From Pelomonas sp. SE-A7 (GTDB taxonomy: Bacteria; Pseudomonadota; Gammaproteobacteria; Burkholderiales; Burkholderiaceae_C), in assembly GCF_030345705.1 (NCBI RefSeq), contig NZ_JAUASW010000002.1:248001-312000 (forward strand): a stretch of DNA of 64,000 nt, read 5' to 3'. A program made the position numbers and the translations under genes. Under the pieces are notes generated by a model. The model was not told where the DNA came from, ran no database searches, and saw only the letters and a program-made list of their open reading frames with translations. Of the stretch, positions 33,230-42,416 are shown in pieces (the stretch's first letter is position 1; the number at the start of each line of letters is the position of its first letter).

Positions 33230-33769
33230 TTACTTCTGCTGCGACTTCGCGTAGTTGGCGATGCCGGACACGATTTCGGCCTTGGCGGCCTCAGGGCCTT
33301 CCCAGCCCTTGACCTTGACCCACTTGCCCGGCTCCAGGTCCTTGTAGTGCTCGAAGAAATGCTGGATCGCGTTGAGGCGCATCTTGTTCACGTCCTCGGG
33401 CTTCTGCCAGTGGTCGTACATGGGCAGGATCTTGCTGGTGGGCACGGCCAGCAGCTTGGCATCGCCGCCCGCCTCGTCGTCCATCTGCAGCACGCCGATT
33501 GCACGGCAAGTCACCACCACGCCTGGCGTCAGGGCGTAGGGCGTGATCACCAGCACATCGACCGGGTCGCCGTCGTCCGAAAGCGTCTGCGGGATGTAGC
33601 CATAGTTGCAGGGGTAGTGCATGGCCGTCGTCATGAAGCGGTCCACGAACAGCGCGCCGGTCTCCTTGTCGACCTCGTACTTGATCGGGTCGGCATTCAT
33701 CGGAATCTCGATGACGACGTTGAATTGCTCGGGCGCCTTGGCGCCGGGGGTGACGTTGTGCAGGCTCAT
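33230..33769 (-). CDS. ppa: soluble inorganic pyrophosphatase, family I
   Basis: Hydrolyses pyrophosphate to phosphate in the cytosol, pulling biosynthetic reactions forward. The 179-residue length fits bacterial family I. Active-site features are visible: EIPMNADPIKYEVDKETG, the triad of aspartates in DDGDPVDVLVIT, and MYDHWQKPEDV. It is divergent from the membrane pyrophosphatase gene hppA, about 240 bp away, so the cell has both energy-wasting and energy-saving ways to remove pyrophosphate. Confidence 0.97.
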   Translation of the reverse strand: MSLHNVTPGAKAPEQFNVVIEIPMNADPIKYEVDKETGALFVDRFMTTAMHYPCNYGYIPQTLSDDGDPVDVLVITPYALTPGVVVTCRAIGVLQMDDEAGGDAKLLAVPTSKILPMYDHWQKPEDVNKMRLNAIQHFFEHYKDLEPGKWVKVKGWEGPEAAKAEIVSGIANYAKSQQK

Positions 33770-34012
33770 CGCGGTTCTTCTCGGTGGAATGCAGGGGAAA
33801 CCCGGATTCTAAGGCGGCGGCTTGCCCCGCCCTGACGGGACGCAAATCCACGCTGGTTTTCCCGCGGTTCGCTGGTAAACACCAGAGCGCCCCCTAGCGC
33901 TCCTCCTTAGCATGCCCGCAGCGACCGGCGCACCCCCACAGGGCCAGAACAGTGGGCCGGCGTGAAATCCGAAACGGCTGAGACAGACTGACTGACTAAA
34001 GGAGACATGTTC

Positions 34013-36187
34013 ATGTCGACGAGTATGGCGCTGGGCTTCGCGCTGGCCTGCGGAGTTGCCGCGGTTCTTTATGGTTTCATTCAACGCAGCTGGATCCTGA
34101 GTCAGGACGCCGGCAATGCCCGCATGCAGGAGATCGCCGCGGCGATTCAGCAAGGTGCGGCAGCCTATCTCGCACGGCAGTACAAGACCATAGGCATGGT
34201 CGGTGTGGTGCTGGCGGTGCTGATCGGCTATTTCCTAGACATGCAGACGGCTATCGGCTTCGTCGTCGGCGCCGTGCTTTCCGGCGCCTGCGGCTTCATT
34301 GGCATGAATGTCTCGGTGCGCGCCAACGTGCGCACCGCGCAGGCAGCCACCAAGGGCATGGCCCCGGCACTGGACGTCGCCTTTAAGGGTGGCGCCATCA
34401 CCGGCATGCTGGTGGTCGGCCTCGGCCTGCTGGGCGTTGGCCTCTTCTACTGGCATGTGAGCAAGGGCGGCGTAGAGAACAGCTCGGCCGCGCTGAAGCC
34501 TCTGCTGGGCCTGGCTTTCGGCTCCTCGCTGATCTCGATCTTTGCCCGCCTGGGTGGCGGCATCTTCACCAAGGGCGCCGACGTGGGCGCCGACCTGGTG
34601 GGCAAGGTGGAAGCCGGCATCCCCGAGGATGACCCGCGCAACCCTGCGGTGATCGCCGACAACGTGGGCGACAACGTCGGCGACTGCGCCGGCATGGCCG
34701 CCGACCTGTTCGAGACCTATGCGGTAACGCTGATTGCCACGATGGCCCTGGGTGCTCTGATGGTGGCCAATTCGGCCAGCGCCATGGCCATCGTCTACCC
34801 GCTGGTGCTGGGTGGCGTGTCCATCCTGTTCTCCATCGTCGGCTGCTACTTCGTCAAGGCCTCGCCCGGCATGAAGAACGTGATGCCGGCCCTGTACAAG
34901 GGCCTTGCGGTGGCGGGTGCGCTGTCGCTGGTGGCCTTCTTCTTCGTCACCAAGGCGATGTTCCCGCAAGGTCTGGCCCTGAGCAGCGGCACGACGGTTT
35001 CTGCAATGGCCCTGTTCGGCACCTGTGCCGTGGGCCTGGTGCTGACAGCCGTGCTGGTCTGGATCACCGAGTTCTACACCGGCACGCAGTACAGCCCGGT
35101 GCAGCACATCGCCCAGGCCTCTACCACCGGCCACGGCACCAACATCATTGCCGGCCTCGGCGTCTCCATGCGCTCCACCGCCTGGCCGGTGCTGTTCGTG
35201 GTGGCCGCCATCCTGGCCGCCTATCAGCTGGGCGGCCTGTATGGCATTGCGGTCGCAGCCACATCCATGTTGAGCATGGCCGGCATCGTCGTCGCCCTTG
35301 ACGCCTATGGCCCGATCACCGACAACGCCGGCGGCATTGCCGAGATGTCGGAGCTGCCCGACAGCGTGCGTGCGGTCACCGACCCGCTGGACGCCGTGGG
35401 CAACACGACCAAGGCCGTGACCAAGGGCTATGCCATCGGCTCGGCCGGCCTGGCAGCCCTGGTGCTGTTCGCCGACTACACCCACTCGCTGCAGGACCGC
35501 GGCATCACGACCACCTTCGACCTGAGCGAGCCGCGCGTCATCGTCGGCCTGTTCATCGGTGGCCTGATCCCCTACCTGTTCGGCGCCATGGCCATGGAAG
35601 CCGTCGGCCGAGCCGCCGGCTCGGTGGTGGTCGAGGTGCGTCGCCAGTTCAGCACCATCAAGGGCATCATGGACGGCACCGGCAAGCCTGAATACGGCAA
35701 GGCGGTCGACATGCTGACCACCGCTGCCATCAAGGAGATGGTGGTTCCGTCGCTGCTGCCGGTCGTCGTACCGGTCATCGTCGGCCTGCTGCTGGGCCCC
35801 GCAGCCCTGGGCGGCCTGCTGATGGGCACCATCGTCACCGGCCTGTTTGTCGCCATCTCCATGTGCACCGGCGGCGGCGCCTGGGACAACGCGAAGAAGT
35901 ACATCGAAGACGGCCACCATGGCGGCAAGGGCTCCGAGGCCCACAAGGCTGCGGTGACCGGCGACACCGTGGGAGATCCGTACAAGGACACAGCCGGTCC
36001 GGCCGTGAACCCCTTGATCAAGATCATCAACATCGTCGCCCTGCTGATCGTGCCGCTGCTGCCGATGTCGGCAAGCACCAAGCCAGTCGAGCACGCGCCG
36101 GTCACGGCTGCGGCCAGCGCCCCGGCCATGCCGGCTGAAGCCGCCTCTGCGGCGGCACCAGCTGCCAGCGGCGCCTCGCAGCCCTGA
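34013..36187 (+). CDS. hppA: membrane-bound proton-pumping pyrophosphatase
   Basis: Couples pyrophosphate hydrolysis to proton transport across the inner membrane. I start at 34013 because AAAGGAG (33998-34004) is 8 nt from that ATG but only 2 nt from the ATG at 34007. About sixteen membrane helices are expected. The pyrophosphate-binding segment reads GADVGADLVGKVE then DNVGDNVGDCAG. The residue that decides potassium need is Lys in GNTTKAVTKG, which marks the K+-independent type. The 724-residue length is slightly long because of an Ala/Pro-rich C-terminal tail. A clear terminator follows. Confidence 0.97.
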   Translation: MSTSMALGFALACGVAAVLYGFIQRSWILSQDAGNARMQEIAAAIQQGAAAYLARQYKTIGMVGVVLAVLIGYFLDMQTAIGFVVGAVLSGACGFIGMNVSVRANVRTAQAATKGMAPALDVAFKGGAITGMLVVGLGLLGVGLFYWHVSKGGVENSSAALKPLLGLAFGSSLISIFARLGGGIFTKGADVGADLVGKVEAGIPEDDPRNPAVIADNVGDNVGDCAGMAADLFETYAVTLIATMALGALMVANSASAMAIVYPLVLGGVSILFSIVGCYFVKASPGMKNVMPALYKGLAVAGALSLVAFFFVTKAMFPQGLALSSGTTVSAMALFGTCAVGLVLTAVLVWITEFYTGTQYSPVQHIAQASTTGHGTNIIAGLGVSMRSTAWPVLFVVAAILAAYQLGGLYGIAVAATSMLSMAGIVVALDAYGPITDNAGGIAEMSELPDSVRAVTDPLDAVGNTTKAVTKGYAIGSAGLAALVLFADYTHSLQDRGITTTFDLSEPRVIVGLFIGGLIPYLFGAMAMEAVGRAAGSVVVEVRRQFSTIKGIMDGTGKPEYGKAVDMLTTAAIKEMVVPSLLPVVVPVIVGLLLGPAALGGLLMGTIVTGLFVAISMCTGGGAWDNAKKYIEDGHHGGKGSEAHKAAVTGDTVGDPYKDTAGPAVNPLIKIINIVALLIVPLLPMSASTKPVEHAPVTAAASAPAMPAEAASAAAPAASGASQP

Positions 36188-36209
36188 TCCGGCTCCAACA
36201 TCCGAAAAC

Positions 36210-36234
36210 AAACAGCCCCGCTTAGGGGCTGTTT
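36210..36234 (+). terminator. intrinsic terminator after hppA
   Basis: A 10-bp stem AAACAGCCCC/GGGGCTGTTT with a 5-nt loop, followed by CTATTT, starts 23 nt past the hppA stop. Confidence 0.85.
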
Positions 36235-36297
36235 CTATTTCTGGGTGTCGCCGGAGCAGCGAGAATCGGCCCATGTGCTGGATGGATTCGCGCCGTG

Positions 36298-37125
36298 ATG
36301 AGTGAGGGACTGGCCCTGTCGCGCCACGCGCTGGCCCGCCGCCAGAGCGCGCTGGCTGACCTGCGCCGCTACCTGGCTATCCAGGAGCAGGACTACCAGC
36401 TGCTACGCGCAACGCTCTTCCAGTTCATGCAACGCTACAAAGGTGAACTGGGCCCGCTCTACCGGGAGCTGGATCGCACCGAAGACCAGTTGCACGCCAT
36501 CGTCTGCCAGTTGGGCGGCCAAGACATTCCCGCCGCACCGCGAATTCGGCACGCTGCGATGCAGGCGCTGACCCAGCCATTGCCACCCGCGCCGTCCCTG
36601 CCCGCCGAGCCAGGTACGACAGCGATTGCCAGCGGCGAGCCTCTCAGCCTCAAGCAGCTCTACCGCCGCGCCGCCATGCGGCTTCACCCCGACCGCGCGC
36701 CGGATGAGTCGATCCGGGCGCAGAACCAGCTCAGCATGGTGGCCGCCAATGCCGCCTATGCCCGGGCTGATCGCCACGCATTGGAAACGTTGCTGATCGC
36801 CGCTGGCGAGGATGCCGCCCTGGTCAGCGGTCCGGTGCATCCGCGCCTGGCCTGGCTGCGCCAGGCTGAGCGCATGGTGCAGGATCGCTTGTCTCTGGTG
36901 CAGCAGCACCGCCGGCAGTTGCAAGACCATCCGCTGCACAGACTCTGGGAAGCAGTCAGCCGTGCCGAGACCAAGGGCCTGAGGCCGCTCACGATCATGG
37001 CCAACCGCTTGCGCACCCAGATCTCGGAACGACGCCGCGAGCTTTACATTGGCCAGCGGCTGCATCCCGCCTCTCTGCTGGCCCAGACCTTCTTGGCCGA
37101 GCGACGGGCCAGGCTGGAAGCCTGA
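36298..37125 (+). CDS. J-domain-like cytosolic protein
   Basis: A 275-residue protein with an N-terminal helical region (about 1-70) and a J-domain-like segment at about 117-160 (LKQLYRRAAMRLHPDRAPDE) that contains the HPD tripeptide at 130-132, the part of DnaJ that stimulates Hsp70 ATPase. No zinc-finger or G/F region follows, so it is not DnaJ itself. The remaining C-terminal part is helical and basic. A GTG at 36295 is an alternative start. No Hsp70 partner lies nearby. Function unknown; the HPD motif supports a co-chaperone role. Confidence 0.7.
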   Translation: MSEGLALSRHALARRQSALADLRRYLAIQEQDYQLLRATLFQFMQRYKGELGPLYRELDRTEDQLHAIVCQLGGQDIPAAPRIRHAAMQALTQPLPPAPSLPAEPGTTAIASGEPLSLKQLYRRAAMRLHPDRAPDESIRAQNQLSMVAANAAYARADRHALETLLIAAGEDAALVSGPVHPRLAWLRQAERMVQDRLSLVQQHRRQLQDHPLHRLWEAVSRAETKGLRPLTIMANRLRTQISERRRELYIGQRLHPASLLAQTFLAERRARLEA

Positions 37126-37127
37126 GT

Positions 37128-37748
37128 TCAGACCTGGCGGTCGGCCTGCTGCGCTTGCAGCTCGTCGAGGGTGTTGAGATTTCTGAAGGCCTTGGCGTCG
37201 TCGAAGATCACCTCGGCGCATCGCTGCTCCAGAGCCCAGCGCTCGATACGCCTCCCCCCATCGGCCATGTATTGCTCAAGGCCTGGCCGCAGGGACACCT
37301 TCATCAGACTGAACACCGGTTGGCGTTGAAGGCTGCCATCCGCATCTCTCGTGACCGCGATGGCAATCTCAGCATCGGCGGCGCTCAAGCCTGCAACCAA
37401 GCGCTCCACCAGATCAGCAGGGAACCCTGGACAGTCGCACGGCACTGTCGCGAGATATGGCGTGGCGCAATGCACCAGGCCGGCCACGAACCCGGCCAGC
37501 GGGCCTTGAAAAGACGAATCGGCGTCGCTGCAGACCGGGAAGCCGAATCGCTCGTAAGTCTCGAGACAACGGTTGGCGTTCACCATCAGTGCGCCGACCT
37601 GCGGTGCCAATCGCCGCAGCGCATTCAGTGCAAGCGGCTGCCCACCCAGCAGCTGCAGGCCTTTGTCTACGCCGCCCATGCGGCTGCCACGCCCACCGGC
37701 CAGCACCAGGCCCGTGATCTGGTCCCGAATTGACGAAAGCTGGGCCAT
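37128..37748 (-). CDS. mobA: molybdenum cofactor guanylyltransferase
   Basis: Attaches GMP to molybdopterin to make the MGD cofactor used by DMSO-reductase-family enzymes. The 206-residue protein carries the nucleotidyltransferase motif ITGLVLAGGRGSRMGGVDKGL at about 11-31, plus NANRCLETYERFGFPVCSDA and the metal-binding LATVPCDCPGFP. It converges on the J-domain gene with a 2-nt gap. No other molybdenum cofactor gene is in the window. Confidence 0.92.
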   Translation of the reverse strand: MAQLSSIRDQITGLVLAGGRGSRMGGVDKGLQLLGGQPLALNALRRLAPQVGALMVNANRCLETYERFGFPVCSDADSSFQGPLAGFVAGLVHCATPYLATVPCDCPGFPADLVERLVAGLSAADAEIAIAVTRDADGSLQRQPVFSLMKVSLRPGLEQYMADGGRRIERWALEQRCAEVIFDDAKAFRNLNTLDELQAQQADRQV

Positions 37749-37815
37749 GAGTGCGGAGGTCAGGACAATTTGCGGATTCGCCGAGACCCTGCCAAGAGCC
37801 GAGTCCAGATGGAGA

Positions 37816-37847
37816 AACGGGCCAGATGCTTGCGCATCTGGCCCGTT
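37816..37847 (-). terminator. intrinsic terminator after tRNA-Pro
   Basis: A perfect 14-bp stem with a 4-nt loop (arms 37816-37829 and 37834-37847) lies 17 nt past the tRNA-Pro 3' end, with TTTCTCC beyond it in the minus direction. It is among the longest perfect inverted repeats in the window. Confidence 0.85.
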
Positions 37848-37864
37848 GGTTTCTCGCTATTCAG

Positions 37865-37942
<78 letters not shown>

Positions 37943-37978
37943 CTGAAGCGTGAGAGTATATACGAAAACACAGGCCTC

Positions 37979-38377
37979 TCAGAGGAGCAGCGTTTCGCGA
38001 ATCGCCTTGAGCTCCTGTCGCAGTTGCAGCATCGACAACTGCTCGCCAACGACAGGCGGAGGCACGGAATTTTCATGTGCCATTTCGGATTCAAAGTCGT
38101 CCAACGCCTCAAGTCGAGCGGCCCCTTGATCCGCCAACTGATTGCGCGCCCCACTGATCGTAAAGCCCTGGTCGTAGAGCAGGTCGCGGATGCGACGGAT
38201 CAGGAGCACTTCGTGGTGCTGGTAGTAGCGACGGTTGCCGCGTCGCTTCATCGGGCGAAGCTGGGTGAACTCCTGTTCCCAGTAGCGCAGCACATAGGGC
38301 TTCACACCGCAAAGCTCGCTCACCTCACCGATGGTGAAGTAGCGTTTGGCGGGGATAGCGGGCAGCGCTTTCTCCAT
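37979..38377 (-). CDS. MerR-family transcriptional regulator
   Basis: A 132-residue regulator with an N-terminal MerR winged helix (RYFTIGEVSELCGVKPYVLR, then YWEQEFTQLRPMKRRGNRRY). The coiled-coil dimer region follows, and the C-terminus ends in a short helix. It has no cysteine pair for metal binding, so it is not a CueR or ZntR type. The ATG at 38377 is preferred; a TTG at 38386 is possible. Its place right after ihfA, 34 nt away, is common in proteobacteria; its ligand and targets are unknown. Confidence 0.88.
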   Translation of the reverse strand: MEKALPAIPAKRYFTIGEVSELCGVKPYVLRYWEQEFTQLRPMKRRGNRRYYQHHEVLLIRRIRDLLYDQGFTISGARNQLADQGAARLEALDDFESEMAHENSVPPPVVGEQLSMLQLRQELKAIRETLLL

Positions 38378-38411
38378 TGAAATCAAGAGCTTCAGCCGGG
38401 GAGGTCAGACT

Positions 38412-38786
38412 CTACTCGAAGTCTTCTACGGCAGGTGCATCACCTTGTACCTGGTCTTTCAACTTGTGGCTGGCGTGAAACGTGACCACATTGCGGGCAT
38501 TGATCGGTATCGATTCGCCGGTGCGTGGATTGCGCCCCGGGCGCGGCGCCTTGCGACGGATGTTGAAGTTGCCAAAGCCCGAGAGCTTGACGTCGTCACC
38601 GCGGACCAGGGTCTGGTGAATGATGTCGTAGAACGCCTCGACCATGTCTTTGGATTCGCGCTTGTTCAGGCCCAGCCTGTCGAAAAGCAGGTCAGCCAGT
38701 TCGGCCTTGGTCAGCGTCGGTGTTTCCAGGCTGGGCAGGAGCACGCTCATCACGGCGGGCTTGATGTCTTCTTGGTCGTCGCTCAT
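38412..38786 (-). CDS. ihfA: integration host factor alpha subunit
   Basis: One half of the DNA-bending heterodimer IHF. The core TLTKAELADLLFDRLGLNKR through SGFGNFNIRRKAPRPGRNPR, TGESIPINARNVVTFHAS matches IhfA, with the proline of the DNA-inserting arm in GRNPRTG. The start at 38786 (AGGAG upstream) gives 124 residues, with an N-terminal extension of about 24 residues before the core; an ATG at 38750 is a shorter alternative. It follows pheT by 28 nt as in E. coli. Confidence 0.95.
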   Translation of the reverse strand: MSDDQEDIKPAVMSVLLPSLETPTLTKAELADLLFDRLGLNKRESKDMVEAFYDIIHQTLVRGDDVKLSGFGNFNIRRKAPRPGRNPRTGESIPINARNVVTFHASHKLKDQVQGDAPAVEDFE

Positions 38787-38814
38787 TGGTTGTCGTCTCC
38801 TCGCCGACTTGTCT

Positions 38815-41229
38815 TCAACCGCGCAAGCGTGCGCCGAGCTTTTCACTGAGTGCCGCCAGCACGCGAGCCACCGCGGGCTCGATGCGCTCGTCGGTCAGCG
38901 GCGTTTCTTCGTCCAGCAGCTCCAGGCGCACGGCCATGCTGCGCTCGCCGGCCTGCATCTCGGCATTGGCCTGGCCTGGCTTGAACACATCGAAAAGCTT
39001 GGCAGAGCGGATCAAGCCATCATGCGCGGCGTTGATGGTTCCGATCAGCGCGTCGTGCGTGACCTGCTCGCCGACGATCACAGCGATGTCGCGCAACACT
39101 GATTGCTGGCGCTGCACGCCCCGGCCCTTGGGCAGGGTCAGGCTCAGCACGGCATCGACGTCCAGCTCGAACAGCACAGGCGCCGAAGGCAGCTCATAGC
39201 CCTGACGCCACTTGGGGTGCAGTTCGCCGACCACCCCGATCTCACGGCCATCCAGCAATACGCACGCGCTGCGGCCCGGATGCAGGGCCGGATGCTCGGT
39301 GGCCACGAATTGCAGCTGACGCGGCGCGAACAGCGCTTCCAGGTCGCCCTTCACATCGAAGAAGTCAACCGCAAGATCACGCTGCGACCATTGCTGCTGT
39401 TCGGCAGCGCCCCAGGCCAGCGCGGCCACGCGCATCGGCTGACGGACACCTGTGATGCTGCTGTCGCTCTCGACCACCGTGGCATCGCGCAAGAACACAC
39501 GACCAATCTCGAACACGCGCACTCGCGGTGCTTTGCGCGTCAGGTTGTAGCGCAACACCTGCACCAAGCTGCCGATCAGGCTGGTGCGCATCACTGCCAG
39601 CGGCGCGGCGATTGGATTCAGGAGCTGGATCGGGTTGGCATTGCCAGCCAGCTCCTGCTCCCATCGCGCCTCGACGAAGCTGAAGTTGATCGTCTCGAAG
39701 TAGTCGCGGCCGGCCAGGGCATGACGCAGCGCATGGATAGAAGCTCGCGACTCCGAGCGCACCTTGCCAACGACCGGCGCCAGCGGCGGCGTATTCGGAA
39801 GCTTGGGATAGCCCAGCACGCGGATCACTTCCTCGATCAAGTCTTCCTCGATCTGGATGTCAAAGCGCCAGCTCGGCGGCGTGACCGTCAACGTGCCCTC
39901 ACCTTCAACAAACTTCAGGCCCAAGCGCTGGAACACCGTGGTGCATTGCGCCTGCGTCAAGGGCATGCCGATGATCTTGGCGGCGCGCGCGACGCGCAGC
40001 GTGACCGGCTTGCGCGTGGGCAACTGCGTCGTTTGATCGTCCATCGGACCGGCCTCGCCGCCGCAGATCTCGAGGATCAATTGCGTGATGCGCTCGATGT
40101 GCTCCACCGTCTGCGCCGGGTCAACGCCGCGCTCGAAGCGATGGCCGGCATCGGTCGAGAAATTGAACTTGCGCGAACGGCCAGCGACTGCCTTGGGCCA
40201 CCAGAAAGCCGCCTCGACATAGACGTTCTTGGTGTCGTCAGACACGGCCGTCGCGTCGCCGCCCATGATGCCCGCGAGCGATTCCACTTCTTTCGAATCG
40301 GAGATCACGCCGACCGTTTCGTCCAGCTCGATCGTGTTGCCGTTCAGGAGCTTCAGCGACTCGCCCTGCTTGGCCCACCGCACGGTCAGGCCGCCGTGGA
40401 TCTTGTCGAGGTCGAAGATGTGGCTCGGACGACCGAACTCGAACATCACGTAGTTCGAAATGTCGACCAGCGGCGACACCGATCGCTGGCCACAGCGCGC
40501 CAGTCGCTCGACCATCCAGGCCGGCGTTTGTGCCTTGATGTTGACGCCGCGAACGATGCGGCCCGAGAAGCGACCACACAGATCGGCCGCCTCGATGCGC
40601 ACCGGCAGCTTGGCATCGTGCTTGACGGCCACGGGCGTGAACTCAGGCTTCAGCAGCGGCGAGCCAGTCAACGCCGAGACCTCACGGGCAATGCCGAATA
40701 CGCTCAGGCAATGCGCCAGATTGGGCGTCAGCTTCAGCGTGAACAGCGCGTCGTCCAGCTTCAGGTGCTCGCGGATGCTCTGGCCAATCGGCGCGTCGGC
40801 GGCCAGCTCCAGCAGGCCGCCGTGGTCTTCGCTGAGCTTCAGCTCGCGGGCCGAGCACAGCATGCCGAAGCTCTCGACACCGCGCAGCTTGCCCTTGCCG
40901 ATCTTGAACGGCTTGCCGTCCTCGCCTGGAGGCAGCTCGGCACCGATGGTGGCCAGCGGCACGCGGATGCCAACGCGGGCATTGGGGGCGCCGCAGACGA
41001 TCTGCAGCAGCTCGGCACCACCGGCGTTGACCTTGCAGACGCGCAGCTTGTCGGCGTTCGGATGCTGCTCGGCCTCGACGATCTCGGCCACGACGATGCC
41101 GCTGAACGGCGGCGCCACCGGCCGCAGTTCCTCGACCTCCAGGCCGGACATGGTCAGCAGCTCGGCCAGCTCTTGGGTGTTCAGCGCGGGATTGCAGAAG
41201 CTCCGCAGCCAGGACTCAGGGAATTGCAT
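38815..41229 (-). CDS. pheT: phenylalanyl-tRNA synthetase beta subunit
   Basis: Beta chain of the alpha2-beta2 PheRS, carrying the editing and tRNA-binding modules. The 804 residues match the long bacterial form: a tRNA-binding OB fold (FSGIVVAEIVEAEQHPNADKL), B3/B4 editing domain (SPLVDISNYVMFEFGRPSHIFD), B5, the catalytic-like core and a C-terminal ferredoxin-fold anticodon-binding domain (FDVKGDLEALF onward; LTDERIEPAV at the end). It follows pheS by 44 nt. Confidence 0.98.
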   Translation of the reverse strand: MQFPESWLRSFCNPALNTQELAELLTMSGLEVEELRPVAPPFSGIVVAEIVEAEQHPNADKLRVCKVNAGGAELLQIVCGAPNARVGIRVPLATIGAELPPGEDGKPFKIGKGKLRGVESFGMLCSARELKLSEDHGGLLELAADAPIGQSIREHLKLDDALFTLKLTPNLAHCLSVFGIAREVSALTGSPLLKPEFTPVAVKHDAKLPVRIEAADLCGRFSGRIVRGVNIKAQTPAWMVERLARCGQRSVSPLVDISNYVMFEFGRPSHIFDLDKIHGGLTVRWAKQGESLKLLNGNTIELDETVGVISDSKEVESLAGIMGGDATAVSDDTKNVYVEAAFWWPKAVAGRSRKFNFSTDAGHRFERGVDPAQTVEHIERITQLILEICGGEAGPMDDQTTQLPTRKPVTLRVARAAKIIGMPLTQAQCTTVFQRLGLKFVEGEGTLTVTPPSWRFDIQIEEDLIEEVIRVLGYPKLPNTPPLAPVVGKVRSESRASIHALRHALAGRDYFETINFSFVEARWEQELAGNANPIQLLNPIAAPLAVMRTSLIGSLVQVLRYNLTRKAPRVRVFEIGRVFLRDATVVESDSSITGVRQPMRVAALAWGAAEQQQWSQRDLAVDFFDVKGDLEALFAPRQLQFVATEHPALHPGRSACVLLDGREIGVVGELHPKWRQGYELPSAPVLFELDVDAVLSLTLPKGRGVQRQQSVLRDIAVIVGEQVTHDALIGTINAAHDGLIRSAKLFDVFKPGQANAEMQAGERSMAVRLELLDEETPLTDERIEPAVARVLAALSEKLGARLRG

Positions 41230-41273
41230 GGTGTTCTGTTCTCTTCAGGCGTTCGGTTCGCGGGACTTGCACT

Positions 41274-42311
41274 TCACTTGAATTGCGACAGGAATCGCAG
41301 ATCGCCATCAAAGAACAGACGCAGGTCGCCGACGCCATAGCGCAGCATGGCCAGCCGGTCGATGCCAGAGCCGAAGGCAAAGCCGATGTATCGCTCGGGG
41401 TCCAGACCCATGTTGCGGATCACCTGCGGGTGAACCTGGCCCGATCCCGACACTTCCAGCCAGCGCCCTTGCAGCGGACCGGAGCCGAACATCATGTCGA
41501 TCTCGGCACTGGGTTCGGTGAATGGGAAATAGCTGGGGCGGAAGCGGATCTCCATGTCCGTGGTCTCGAAGAACTCCTGCATGAAGTTCAGGTAGACCGA
41601 CTTCAGATCCTTGAAGCTGATGTTCTCGCCCACCCACAGGCCTTCTACCTGGTGAAACATCGGCGAGTGGGTTGCATCGCTGTCGACGCGGTAGGTGCGG
41701 CCCGGCGCGATCACGCGGATCTCGGGCATAGCTCGGCCAGCATCGATCAAATGCTTGTGCTTCTTCACATGCTGCACCGCATAGCGGATCTGCATCGGGC
41801 TGGTGTGCGTGCGCAGCACATGACCACCCTCGATGTAGAAGGTGTCGTGCATCGATCTCGCCGGATGATCCTCGGGCGTGTTCAGTGCCGTGAAATTGAA
41901 CCAATCGTTCTCTATCTCGGGGCCATCGGCCACGTCGAAGCCCATGGAACCAAAGATGGCTTCGATGCGCTCCATGGCACGCGTGATCGGGTGCAGGCCG
42001 CCGGTGCCGCGCTGCCGACCCGGCAGGGTCACGTCCAGCGCCTCGGCCTTGAGCTGTTTCTCGAGTTCGGCATCAAGCAGGGCCTGGCGACGCTCGTTCA
42101 GCGCAGCCTCGATGCCCTGCTTGAGCTTGTTGATCTCGGCCCCACGGGTCTTCTTTTCTTCGACCGTCAGCGCGGCCAAGCCCTTCATCAGCTCGGTCAC
42201 CTGGCCGGACTTGCCCAGGAAGCGGGCCTTGGCGTTCTCCAGGTCGGAGGGCGTGGCAGCGGCAGCGAAGTCCGCCTGCGCTTGTTGCAGCATTTGATCG
42301 AGATCGTTCAT
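41274..42311 (-). CDS. pheS: phenylalanyl-tRNA synthetase alpha subunit
   Basis: Catalytic chain of PheRS, a class II synthetase. The start at 42311 (MNDLDQMLQQAQADF) gives 345 residues with the N-terminal coiled coil. The frame upstream to 42371 begins inside a terminator hairpin and its Phe residues come from the T-run. Motif 2 is in SPMFHQVEGLWVGENI, and motif 3 in GFAFGSGIDRLAMLRYGV. A terminator stands between rplT and pheS, so pheST can be expressed below the ribosomal-protein genes. Ribosome site is weak. Confidence 0.98.
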   Translation of the reverse strand: MNDLDQMLQQAQADFAAAATPSDLENAKARFLGKSGQVTELMKGLAALTVEEKKTRGAEINKLKQGIEAALNERRQALLDAELEKQLKAEALDVTLPGRQRGTGGLHPITRAMERIEAIFGSMGFDVADGPEIENDWFNFTALNTPEDHPARSMHDTFYIEGGHVLRTHTSPMQIRYAVQHVKKHKHLIDAGRAMPEIRVIAPGRTYRVDSDATHSPMFHQVEGLWVGENISFKDLKSVYLNFMQEFFETTDMEIRFRPSYFPFTEPSAEIDMMFGSGPLQGRWLEVSGSGQVHPQVIRNMGLDPERYIGFAFGSGIDRLAMLRYGVGDLRLFFDGDLRFLSQFK

Positions 42312-42358
42312 CGCGGGGCGATCATTGGATTCGGAGTCTGTGCGGGGCACAAATGAGA

Positions 42359-42388
42359 AAAGGCCGAACACCTGGGGTGTCGGCCTTT
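42359..42388 (-). terminator. terminator between rplT and pheS
   Basis: A 13-bp stem with one bulge (arms around 42359-42372 and 42376-42388, 3-nt loop) is followed on the minus strand by TCTCATTTG. It lies 48 nt before the pheS start, the position of the pheM-controlled attenuator in E. coli, but I find no Phe-rich peptide before it. It may be a constitutive partial terminator. Confidence 0.75.
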
Positions 42389-42396
42389 AAAGGCGC

Positions 42397-42416
42397 GCCC
42401 CGGCTTACGCCGGGGC
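42397..42416 (-). other. second hairpin in the rplT-pheS gap
   Basis: A perfect 8-bp inverted repeat GCCCCGGC/GCCGGGGC with a TTAC loop sits just ahead of the terminator at 42359-42388 in the direction of transcription. It has no T-run. It could be a pause or processing hairpin, or act as an alternative fold with the terminator. Confidence 0.5.

Noticed and set aside
34235..36274. A 679-codon minus-strand frame across hppA
   Set aside because: Antisense to the membrane pyrophosphatase; rich in His, Gln and Asp with no recognisable motif.
42312..42371. Phe-rich in-frame extension of pheS (MFGLFSFVPRTD) as a possible leader peptide
   Set aside because: Its Phe codons come from the T-run and 3' arm of the terminator, so it lies at and after the hairpin rather than before it; it cannot act as the ribosome-stalling peptide.
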